Shown: positions 55,572-62,864 of the stretch, one piece after another
How the letters are laid out: each line of letters starts with the position of its first letter
Position numbering within the stretch: the stretch's first letter is position 1
NCBI GenBank assembly: GCA_963777855.1
Contig: CAVZRW010000008.1
Coordinates: 124,001-188,000 of the forward strand
Source of the DNA: Prado023 sp963777855
GTDB taxonomy: Bacteria; Actinomycetota; Actinomycetes; S36-B12; CAIYMF01
Direction of reading: 5' to 3'
Length of the DNA: 64,000 nt
The notes under the pieces: generated by a model
The model's database searches: none
What the model was told of the DNA's origin: nothing
The model's input: the letters and a program-made list of their open reading frames with translations, nothing else
Made by a program: the position numbers and the translations under genes

Positions 55572-56807
55572 ATGACCCTGCATGTCGACTCCGAGGCCCT
55601 GGCCGCGCTGCTCCAGTCGCTGCCCCCCAACCCGCGGGTGGTGGTATCGGGCAACTTCGCCAGCCCGCGCACGGCCCTCAAGCTCTTCGACGAGAACGTC
55701 GAGCAGTGGCGGCTGTGGACCCTGAACCCGCAGAAGGGCCTGCCCGACCGCGAGGGGATCACCCCCGAGACACCGTTCGTCGGCCCCGGCATGCGCCGAC
55801 ACCCGCGGCTTCGCTACGTGCCCTGCCGGCTGAGCCTCGTGCCCGCGCTGTTCGCCGGGCCGATGGTGCCCGACGTGGTGCTGCTGCACACCTCGACCCC
55901 GCGCCACGGCGTGGTCTCGCTGGGCATCGAGGTCGACGTGCTCCCTGCGGCGATCGAGGCCTGCCGGGCCCGCGGCGGCAAGGTGATCGCCCAGGCGAAC
56001 CCGCGCATGCCGTTCACCTATGGTGACGCGATCGTGCCGCTGACCTCGGTGGACGTGCTCTTCGAGGCCGAGGAGCCGATCAGCACCGCCCCACCCATGG
56101 AGCTCGACGACACCTCGCGCGACATCGGCGCCCGGATCGCAGCGCGGATCGCCGACGGCTCCACGCTGCAGATGGGCATCGGCGGCATCCCCGATGCGGT
56201 GCTCAGCGCCCTGCCCCAGCGGCGCGGCCTGCGCATCTGGACCGAGATGTTCTCCGACGGTGTCCTGGCCCTGGACCGGGCGGGCGCACTGAACCCGGAC
56301 CTGGCCCTGGCCACCTCGTTCCTGTTCGGCTCCCAGGAGCTCTACGACTGGATCGACGGCAACCCGCGGATCACGATGGTGCGCACCGAGCGGACCAACG
56401 ACCCGGGCCTGATCGCCCAGCAGCCGCTGATGACCTCGGTGAACTCCGCGCTGCAGGTGGACCTGTTCGCGCAGGCGAACGCCTCGCGGATCAACGCCCG
56501 GATCTACTCCGGCATCGGCGGCCAGACCGACTTCATCGTCGGCGCCCTGCACGCCCCCGGCGGGCAGGCGTTCATCGCCCTGCGCTCCTGGCACCCGAAG
56601 GCCGATGTCTCGACCATCGTGCCGCTGCTCGACGAGCCGGTCACCTCGATCCAGCACACCGCGGTGGTCACCGAGAACGGGCTGGCCGAGATCTGGGGCC
56701 GCAGCCAGGACGAGCAGGCCTCGAACCTGATCAACCACGCCGCCCACCCGGCCGTGCGCGACGAGCTGCGCGAGGAGGCCGTGGGCCTGGGCCTGACGGT
56801 GGTCTGA
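55572..56807 (+). CDS. Acetyl-CoA hydrolase/transferase family protein
   Basis: A 411-residue CoA-transferase of the Cat1/acetyl-CoA hydrolase group. N-terminal VVVSGNFASPRTALKLF and LHTSTPRHGVVSLGIEVD belong to the first domain. The second carries LQMGIGGIPDAVLSAL and the catalytic Glu225 in IWTEMFSDG, which forms the glutamyl-CoA thioester, and ARIYSGIGGQTDFIVGALHA. It probably exchanges CoA between short-chain acids, for example acetate and succinate or propionate; true hydrolase activity is less common. Divergent from padR; the PadR operator lies ~120 nt before ATG 55572 and might also affect it. Confidence 0.9.
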   Translation: MTLHVDSEALAALLQSLPPNPRVVVSGNFASPRTALKLFDENVEQWRLWTLNPQKGLPDREGITPETPFVGPGMRRHPRLRYVPCRLSLVPALFAGPMVPDVVLLHTSTPRHGVVSLGIEVDVLPAAIEACRARGGKVIAQANPRMPFTYGDAIVPLTSVDVLFEAEEPISTAPPMELDDTSRDIGARIAARIADGSTLQMGIGGIPDAVLSALPQRRGLRIWTEMFSDGVLALDRAGALNPDLALATSFLFGSQELYDWIDGNPRITMVRTERTNDPGLIAQQPLMTSVNSALQVDLFAQANASRINARIYSGIGGQTDFIVGALHAPGGQAFIALRSWHPKADVSTIVPLLDEPVTSIQHTAVVTENGLAEIWGRSQDEQASNLINHAAHPAVRDELREEAVGLGLTVV

Positions 56808-56858
56808 GGACGCGGGACGCTGGGCGGCCCCGGCCGGCAGCGACGCGCCGGGCACACC

Positions 56859-56874
56859 TGTGACGTGCGTCACG
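56859..56874 (+). promoter_or_regulatory. CRP/GlxR-type binding site
   Basis: TGTGACGTGCGTCACG matches the CRP-family consensus TGTGA-N6-TCACA at 9 of 10 specified bases. It lies 62 nt before the lytic transglycosylase ATG. Rpf-type wall hydrolases of mycobacteria and corynebacteria are known CRP/GlxR targets, so cAMP control is plausible here. Confidence 0.65.
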
Positions 56875-56935
56875 AAGGGGTTCGGTCCCGCGGAACGGGG
56901 GTACGACCTAGGGGAGACCCCACCTAGGAGTTCAC

Positions 56936-57595
56936 ATGTTCCGCAGTACCCAGGTCCGAACGACCATCGCCCTGGCCGCCGGTGCGGCCGCACTGGTCGC
57001 CGGCCCGACGCTGGCCTCCACGCTCGGCGCGGGCGGCACCCAGTCCGCCGGCCTCCCCGAGTCGTGGGAGGCCTCGCAGCAGTGGCACGCCACCAACGCC
57101 GCCGCCAGCAACCAGAACGTGCTGGAGAACAAGGCAGCCGAGGAGAAGGCCCGCAAGAAGGCTGCGAAGGAGAAGGCCGCCAAGGAGAAGGCCCGCAAGG
57201 AGGCTGCCGCCAAGGCCGCCGCCGCGCGCAAGGCTGAGGCTGCCCGCAAGGCCAAGGCCGCCCAGACCTCGCGCTCACGCGCCTCCGGTGGCACCCCCGC
57301 CCAGAACCGCGCCCTCGGCATGGCCATGTGCGCCGACCGTGGGTGGTCGGCCAGCCAGTGCGCCGACCTCGGCAAGTTGTGGCAGAAGGAGTCCGGCTGG
57401 AGCACCCAGGCCCACAACCCCAGCGGCGCCCACGGCATCCCGCAGGCCCTGCCCGGCTCCAAGATGTCCTCCGCCGGCCCCAACTGGCAGAGCAACCCCC
57501 GCACCCAGATCGCCTGGGGCCTGAACTACATCGCGAGCCGGTACGGCAACCCGAGCAACGCCTGGTACCACTCGCAGAGCCACGGCTGGTACTGA
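56936..57595 (+). CDS. Secreted lytic transglycosylase-like protein
   Basis: A 219-residue exported protein. A signal peptide (TTIALAAGAAALVAGPTLAS) precedes a highly charged Lys/Ala/Glu coiled-coil region (~62-110, with KAAKEKAAKEKARKEAA-type repeats). A C-terminal SLT-like domain (~120-219) follows, with Glu152 in LWQKESGW, NPSGAHGIPQALPGSKM and WGLNYIASRYGNP. Such proteins cleave glycan strands in growing walls and often work with Rpf or amidases. ATG 56936 has an AGGAG site at normal spacing. A CRP-type box lies upstream and a hairpin terminator follows. Confidence 0.9.
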   Translation: MFRSTQVRTTIALAAGAAALVAGPTLASTLGAGGTQSAGLPESWEASQQWHATNAAASNQNVLENKAAEEKARKKAAKEKAAKEKARKEAAAKAAAARKAEAARKAKAAQTSRSRASGGTPAQNRALGMAMCADRGWSASQCADLGKLWQKESGWSTQAHNPSGAHGIPQALPGSKMSSAGPNWQSNPRTQIAWGLNYIASRYGNPSNAWYHSQSHGWY

Positions 57596-57625
57596 TCGAC
57601 CCCGCGGGCCCAGCCCGTACCCCCA

Positions 57626-57663
57626 ACGACCCCCTGCCCTCCCCCCGGAGGTCGGGGGGTCGT
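57626..57663. terminator. Terminator between the lytic transglycosylase and MFS genes
   Basis: Arms ACGACCCCC (57626-57634) and GGGGGTCGT (57655-57663) pair perfectly over a 20-nt loop. It lies between the convergent stops at 57595 and 57687 and can serve both. Confidence 0.65.
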
Positions 57664-57686
57664 CGGCGTACGGGGGGCGCAGGGCG

Positions 57687-59327
57687 TCAGGGCGCTGGGG
57701 CGATGGCCAGGTCGTCCTCGTCCTCGCGGCGGCCCAGCGGCTTGGGCAGGGCCAGGGTGGCCAGCAGGCCGAGGAACACGAACCCACCCGCGACGTACGC
57801 CGTCACCTCGACGGCGTCGGCGAAGGCCTGACCGGCCGCGGCCTGCACCTCGGGGCTGCCCGGGGGCTGGTCCAGCCCCGGGATGACAGTCCCCGCGGTC
57901 GACTCGACCAGGTCGGCGATCTCCTGGGCCGGCGCCTGCGGGACGCCGGCCTCCTGCACGTGCGCCGCGGTCTGGGAGTTCAGCGAGACGAACAGGACCG
58001 TGCCCAGCACGGCGGTGCCCATCGCGGCGCCGATCTGGCGCGCGGTGCTCTGGGTTCCCGAGGCCTGGCCGCTCTGGCGCACCGGCACGTCGGCCAGGAT
58101 CAGGCCGGTCAGCTGGGCGCTGGCGTAGCCCACGCCCATGCCGTAGATGATCAGCCAGAACGACATGACCCAGCCGGAGACCGTCGGGCTGATGGTGGCC
58201 CCGAGCCCGACGATGCCGACCACCTCGAGGCCCATGCCCATCCGCGCCACGAACCGGGCGCCGTACTTGTTGGCCAGCGAGGCCGCCGTGGGCGCGGAGA
58301 CGAACGAGCCGATCGCCAGGGTCGCCAGCAGCGCCCCGGCGCTCAGCGCGGTGTAGCCCAGCACGCTCTGCAGGAACAGGGGCAGCGAGAACAGGATGCC
58401 GAACTCGCCGAGGCTGACGATCAGCGCCGCCATCGAGCCCAGGCCGAACGTGGCGATGCGGAAGAGGGTGAAGTCGATCAGGGCGGACTTCCCCGCCCGG
58501 GTGCGTCGGGTCTCCAGCACGTAAAGCGCCAGCAGGAACAGCAGGCCCAGGGCCAGGGCGATCGCCACCGGGGACACGTCGCCGGCGGAGAACTGTCGGC
58601 CGAACAGGCTGCGGTCCTCCTCGACGCGGGTCCAGCCGTAGTTGCGACCCTCGATGAGGCCGAAGACGATCAGGCCGATGCCCAGCGCGGAGAGGATCGC
58701 GCCGAGGACGTCCAGGCCCTGGGTGTCGCCGGGGTCCTTGCTCTCGGGCACGAAGCGCAGCGCACCGGCGATCACGATCAGGCCGATCGGGACGTTGATC
58801 CAGAAGGCCCAGGTCCAGGAGAAGTTGGTGGTCAGGTACCCGCCCACCAGCGGGCCGAGGGCCGCCATGCCGCCGATGATCGAGCCGTAGATCGCGAAGG
58901 CGATGTTGCGTGCGCGGCCCGCGTACAGGGAGTTGACCAGCGACAGCGAGGTGGGCGACATCATCGCCCCACCGATCCCCTGCAGCGCGCGGGCGGTGAT
59001 CAGGTGCTCGCCGGAGCGCGACGACGCGGCGTAGATGCTGGCCAGCACGAACACCAGGGCGCCCAGGGTGAAGATGCGCCGGCGGCCCACGCGGTCGCCG
59101 ACCCGACCGAAGACGATCAGCAGCGCGGCGAAGGTCAGCGAGTAGACGGCGTTGACCCACTCCGCGTCGATCGAGCTCAGGCCCAGGTCGGCGATCATCG
59201 AGGGCAGCGAGACGTTGACGATCGTCGCGTCCATGATGATCAGGGCCGTGCCCATCCCGATGAACAGCATCGGGATCCAGCCGTGCGCGGGCTTCTCGAT
59301 CGGCACGGCCGTGCTCGCATGGGTCAC
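57687..59327 (-). CDS. DHA2-family MFS drug exporter (14 helices)
   Basis: A 546-residue proton-driven exporter. MTHASTAVPIEKPAHGWIPM begins a short cytoplasmic tail. The family motifs are IIMDATIVNVSLPSMIADLG in helix 1, FGRVGDRVGRRRIF (motif A), RALQGIGGAMMSPTSLSLV, and a helix-5 antiporter region GPLVGGYLTTNFSWTWAFWI. About fourteen helices fit DHA2, typical of EmrB/QacA relatives. A TetR partner, often present, is not encoded next to it. The substrate is unknown. Confidence 0.9.
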   Translation of the reverse strand: MTHASTAVPIEKPAHGWIPMLFIGMGTALIIMDATIVNVSLPSMIADLGLSSIDAEWVNAVYSLTFAALLIVFGRVGDRVGRRRIFTLGALVFVLASIYAASSRSGEHLITARALQGIGGAMMSPTSLSLVNSLYAGRARNIAFAIYGSIIGGMAALGPLVGGYLTTNFSWTWAFWINVPIGLIVIAGALRFVPESKDPGDTQGLDVLGAILSALGIGLIVFGLIEGRNYGWTRVEEDRSLFGRQFSAGDVSPVAIALALGLLFLLALYVLETRRTRAGKSALIDFTLFRIATFGLGSMAALIVSLGEFGILFSLPLFLQSVLGYTALSAGALLATLAIGSFVSAPTAASLANKYGARFVARMGMGLEVVGIVGLGATISPTVSGWVMSFWLIIYGMGVGYASAQLTGLILADVPVRQSGQASGTQSTARQIGAAMGTAVLGTVLFVSLNSQTAAHVQEAGVPQAPAQEIADLVESTAGTVIPGLDQPPGSPEVQAAAGQAFADAVEVTAYVAGGFVFLGLLATLALPKPLGRREDEDDLAIAPAP

Positions 59328-59383
59328 GGTCGCGCAGCGTACTCCCGGGCGAGGGGTCGGCCGCGGCGCAGGGGCGGGCCCGC

Positions 59384-59956
59384 CTAGGTGGGCTGGCCGG
59401 GATCGTGGTGCACGGTGTAGACCAACCGCGCGAACTGGCCGGCCGCGCGGACCGAGACCAGGCGCAGCCGGTCGGAGCCGACCCGCCGCGGCAGCAGGGG
59501 CGCGCCCCCGGTGAGCGCCACGGGTGCCACGGAGACGGCGATCTCATCGAGGGCGTCGATGTCGAGGAACTGACCGGCCAGGTCACCCCCGCCGACCACC
59601 CAGATGTCACCGTCGCCGGCCGCCGCCCGAATCTCGGGCAGGACCTCGGCCACGGGACCCGACACGAACCGGATGTCGGCCCCGGCGGGCACCGGAAGTG
59701 CACGGCTGGTGAACACGTACGTGGGCCGGTCACCGTGGAAGGCCCGCCACTTCTCGGGGTCGGCCAGGATGTCCTCCTGGGCCAGGATCCACTCGTAGGT
59801 CGTGGACCCCTCGACGAGGACCGTGGCCGCCTGGGGGAGCAGGTCGGGATCGGGTTCGGCGCCGTTCTCGACGGCGAAGAGCCAGTCGAGGCTGTTGTCC
59901 TCGTCTGCGATCCAGCCGTTGAGGCTCGTCGCGGTGTCGTACACGATCCGACCCAT
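59384..59956 (-). CDS. Dihydrofolate reductase/RibD-family protein
   Basis: A 190-residue protein with the RibD C-terminal fold. Key regions are MGRIVYDTATSLNGWIADED at the start, VEGSTTYEWIL, PTYVFTSRALPVPAGADIRF, and DIWVVGGGDLAGQFLD (the NADPH-binding Gly-rich motif). The family reduces folates or deaminated flavin intermediates, and many members have unknown substrates. ATG 59956 is fixed by the conserved N-terminus. It is followed, 56 nt upstream of the MFS gene, by no obvious terminator, so the two could be cotranscribed. Confidence 0.87.
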   Translation of the reverse strand: MGRIVYDTATSLNGWIADEDNSLDWLFAVENGAEPDPDLLPQAATVLVEGSTTYEWILAQEDILADPEKWRAFHGDRPTYVFTSRALPVPAGADIRFVSGPVAEVLPEIRAAAGDGDIWVVGGGDLAGQFLDIDALDEIAVSVAPVALTGGAPLLPRRVGSDRLRLVSVRAAGQFARLVYTVHHDPGQPT

Positions 59957-60026
59957 GTCGCCACGGTAGACGGTGGCCGGGATCCAGCCGTGGTCGCCGC
60001 GTGCAACGGCCCGGTGCTCGTCTCCG

Positions 60027-60055
60027 AGACCGGGCCGGTCTGGGGGATCCCCCAG
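60027..60055 (-). terminator. Overlapping palindromes downstream of tRNA-Leu
   Basis: AGACCGGGCCGGTCT (60027-60041, odd-length with one central base) and CTGGGGGATCCCCCAG (60040-60055, perfect 16 bp) overlap by two bases and begin 4 nt after the tRNA CCA end. They probably end the tRNA transcript. Confidence 0.55.
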
Positions 60056-60059
60056 GTTG

Positions 60060-60146
60060 TGGTGCGCGAGGGGGGAGTTGAACCCCCACACCCTTTCGAG
60101 TACACGGACCTGAACCGTGCGCGTCTGCCTATTCCGCCACTCGCGC
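60060..60146 (-). tRNA. tRNA-Leu (anticodon CAG)
   Basis: An 87-nt tRNA with an encoded CCA (60062-60060). Acceptor arms GCGCGAG and CTCGCGC pair perfectly with discriminator A. The anticodon arm is CACGG-TTCAGGT-CCGTG, giving CAG, which reads the common leucine codon CUG. A long variable arm (TACTCGAAAGGGTG region) and the T arm GGGGGTTCAACTCCCCC confirm a class II leucine tRNA. Confidence 0.95.
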
Positions 60147-60279
60147 CTTGCGTGGGTCTCCGACCAGTGCGGCCATCGACTCGGGAAAGTCTAGCGGCGC
60201 CCTGTCGGGCGGCCAAATCGCCGACGCCTGCGCAGCCGCCCCACCCAGCGGCGTCCCTCCCACGGGCGGACCTGGTCGG

Positions 60280-62118
60280 CTAGCCCGACTTCGGGGCCTT
60301 GACCCCAGCGGTCCTGGCCAGGAGCTTGGTGTAGGCCTGAGCACCCTTCCACGTGAGGTGGACGCCGTCCTTGACCATGTAGTCGCGGTGGCCGGCCGAG
60401 ACCGTGGCCCAGTCAGCCACGCGCACGTTGGGGTAGTCGGGCGCAAGCCGCTCGATCAGCGCGTTGTTGGGCTTCATCCAGGCCCGCGGCACACGGACGT
60501 TGACCAGGACCACGCTCCGTGCCCCCTGCAGCGCGTCGAGCATCCCGCGCAGCTGCTCCTCGGTGACGATGCCGTTGTTGCCGACGTGCAGGATGACCGT
60601 CCGGCGGATCGCCCCGTCGTGGGCCTGCACCTGGATCAGGTCGAGGATGGCCGAGGCCTGGGTGGCGACCTTGGCGTGCAGGTCGACGTTGAAGACCTGC
60701 CGCTCGAGTGCACTCGATGCCCCGAGCAGGACCGAGTCGCCGAACGCGGTCACCCGGGCGCGGGGGTCCTCGCCGCGCGCGTCGGCCCACCGGGCGAAGT
60801 CCACCTCGAGGGGCGCCCGCGCCGGGGCCACCATGCCCAGCTCAGCGCTGGTCAGTGCCACGGTCGGGGTCGGCTCGGGCGCGGTGGCCACCCGGTAGCC
60901 GGCGGCAAGGCCGAGCACGGCGACGACGGCGACGACGGCCACCGCCGCCCGGCTGGGAGCGCCGACGTCGCCCTCCCGAACCCGCTGCCACGCCCGACCG
61001 AGTGCGCCGCGGCGCACGGGCATCTCGAGGTACCGGTAGCTGAGCTCGGCCACCCCGAGCAGCAGCGTGATCCGCAGGGCGAACGCGGCGAGGCCGTCGA
61101 CGGGGATGTCCACCCCCGGCCGGGTCACCACGAACAGCGGCCAGTGCCACAGGTAGATGCCGTAGGAGCGCTCGCCGACCCAGCGCATCGGGCGCATGCC
61201 CAGCCAGCGGCCGAACGGCACGCCGCGGTGGCTGGCCGCGGCGACCACGACCGCGGTGAACGCGCAGACCACGAGGAAGCCGCCGCGGTACAGCCACACC
61301 GAGTACTCGCCCGCGGCGGTGAACATCCACACCAGCACGGCCAGGGCCAGGGTGCCGGCCAGGGTGATGACCGCACGGGCCTGCGGGCGCAGGACCGGCG
61401 AGGTGCGCCCCGGGCGCCAGACCACGGCCAGCGCCGCCCCGAGGAGCACGCCCATGGCGTGGCTGTCGGTGCCGAAGTACAGCCGGCTCGGGTCGGCCCC
61501 GCCGGGCATGTCACCCAGGAACGACCCCACGGCCATGACTAGCGTGGACAGCAGCGCGCCCACCAGCGCCACGCGCCCCACCCCGCGCGCCCCCCGCCAG
61601 CGGTAGGCCAGAAGGGCCACGGTCGGCCAGATCAGGTAGAACTGCTCCTCCAGAGCCAGCGACCACAGGTGCTTGAGGATCGGCGGACGGCCGATGAACT
61701 CGAAGTACGAGGTCTGGCTGATGATGTTCAGCCAGTTCGAGTAGTAGAGCAGCGCCCCGGGAAGGTCGTGGCGGTAGCCGGCGGCCACATCGACGGCGAC
61801 CGTGGCCACGAGCACGGCGCTGACCGCCAGGACCGCGAACAGGGCCGGCAGGAGTCGCCGGGCGCGGCGCAGGTAGAACTGCGCGAAGTCCAGCCGGCCC
61901 GTGCGCTCGAACTCCACGAGCAGCAGCGAGGTGATCAGGAAGCCCGAGAGCACGAAGAAGACATCGACGCCGAGGAAGCCGCCGGGCATCCAGGCCACGT
62001 CGGCGTGGTAGAGCACCACCGCGATGACCGCCACGGCGCGCACCCCGTCGAGGCCCACCATGTGCGGCAGGGCCGGACCTCGCACGGTGCGACGCTGCCG
62101 GGTCAAGGTCCCGGACAC
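60280..62118 (-). CDS. OafA/YrhL-type acyltransferase with SGNH domain
   Basis: A 612-residue membrane O-acyltransferase. The N-terminal acyltransferase-3 domain (~20-370) has GLDGVRAVAVIAVVLYHADV with the catalytic His, GGFLGVDVFFVLSGFLIT, HLWSLALEEQFYLIWP and YLWHWPLFV, with about ten helices. The C-terminal SGNH-like domain (~440-612) carries FGDSVLLGASSAL, HVGNNG and DGVHLTWKG. This layout matches proteins that acetylate peptidoglycan or secreted polysaccharides. The acceptor is unknown. ATG 62118 leads a basic tail. It is divergent from nothing close; a tandem repeat lies upstream. Confidence 0.92.
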   Translation of the reverse strand: MSGTLTRQRRTVRGPALPHMVGLDGVRAVAVIAVVLYHADVAWMPGGFLGVDVFFVLSGFLITSLLLVEFERTGRLDFAQFYLRRARRLLPALFAVLAVSAVLVATVAVDVAAGYRHDLPGALLYYSNWLNIISQTSYFEFIGRPPILKHLWSLALEEQFYLIWPTVALLAYRWRGARGVGRVALVGALLSTLVMAVGSFLGDMPGGADPSRLYFGTDSHAMGVLLGAALAVVWRPGRTSPVLRPQARAVITLAGTLALAVLVWMFTAAGEYSVWLYRGGFLVVCAFTAVVVAAASHRGVPFGRWLGMRPMRWVGERSYGIYLWHWPLFVVTRPGVDIPVDGLAAFALRITLLLGVAELSYRYLEMPVRRGALGRAWQRVREGDVGAPSRAAVAVVAVVAVLGLAAGYRVATAPEPTPTVALTSAELGMVAPARAPLEVDFARWADARGEDPRARVTAFGDSVLLGASSALERQVFNVDLHAKVATQASAILDLIQVQAHDGAIRRTVILHVGNNGIVTEEQLRGMLDALQGARSVVLVNVRVPRAWMKPNNALIERLAPDYPNVRVADWATVSAGHRDYMVKDGVHLTWKGAQAYTKLLARTAGVKAPKSG

Positions 62119-62170
62119 TCTGCCTGTTCCTTCCTGTTCCCCGCGGTCCCCTGGCCGGGGCTGATCTGCC

Positions 62171-62218
62171 CACCTGCTCGGTCATGCACCTGCTCTGTCA
62201 TGAACCTGCTCGGTCGGT
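62171..62218. repeat. Tandem 16-bp repeat, three units
   Basis: CACCTGCTCGGTCATG, CACCTGCTCTGTCATG and AACCTGCTCGGTCGGT follow each other without spacers upstream of the acyltransferase. They may be regulator half-sites; no known consensus is matched. The remaining intergenic sequence (62119-62325) shows no gene. Confidence 0.6.
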
Positions 62219-62325
62219 CACCCCGGCCCGCCCATCGGAGTGCCCCCATTCAACCCCAGCCCACCGACATCGCCCCGCACGCTGGCCACGTGGCAGGCAC
62301 GCGTCGCCGCGTGGCCCGCGGCTCC

Positions 62326-62864
62326 TCAGGCCAGATCGAGCACCAGCCTGAGCTGCCCGGCCACGACCGGCCCGGCACCCCCGGCCTGGACGTCCGCGCT
62401 CGACTGTGCGCACGCGATCCCTGGGCCTCGAACCCCAGGGCCGTCAGCAGCCTCATGCTGGCCAGGTTCTGCTGGTCCACGTGCGCGATCACCCGGTCCA
62501 CCCCCTCGGAGCGCGCCAGATCGAGCAGCCCCGCCACCGCCTCGCGCGCCAGGCCCCGACCACGCCAGCTCGCGGCGAGTCCGTAACCCATCTCGAGAGC
62601 GCCGTCGACCGGGGGGCCGTGGAAGCCGGCGTCGCCGACCAGCAGCCCGTCGGGTCGGGTGCGCACCTCCCACGGGCCCCAGACCCCCGCGAGGTCCTCC
62701 CGGCCGGACACCAGTCCCGCGACCGCCACGTCGCCCTCGGTGGGGTAGTCGGGTGCCCAGTCGGCCTCACGGTCTCCCGCGAGGATCCTCCGTGCCCGCG
62801 CCGACGACAGGGGCCTCAGGACCAGGCGGTCGGTGCGCACCTCGAGCCGGCTCCGGCGGGTCAC
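62326..62864 (-). pseudogene. GNAT N-acetyltransferase (one frameshift near the C-terminus)
   Basis: A GNAT acetyltransferase of the RimJ/RimL type. GTG 62864 overlaps the pcnA stop (GTGA) and gives VTRRSRLEVRTDRLVLRPLS. Motif A is SWRGRGLAREAVAGLLDLA, and NLASMRLLTALGFE is the C-terminal motif. Near 62405 the frame must change to reach the normal ending VVAGQLRLVLDLA at 62326. Without the change the protein continues to 62250 as an Arg/Pro-rich tail. The substrate is unknown. The coupling to pcnA may be fortuitous packing. Confidence 0.7.

Noticed and set aside
56875..56935. ydaO-type c-di-AMP riboswitch before the lytic transglycosylase
   Set aside because: The leader after the CRP box is about 60 nt and the whole intergenic is 128 nt; conserved motifs of the riboswitch were not found. 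The region before the kimA-like gene was checked for the same reason and is also too short.
62171..62218. CRISPR array
   Set aside because: The three 16-bp units are tandem without spacers, and no cas genes occur in the window.
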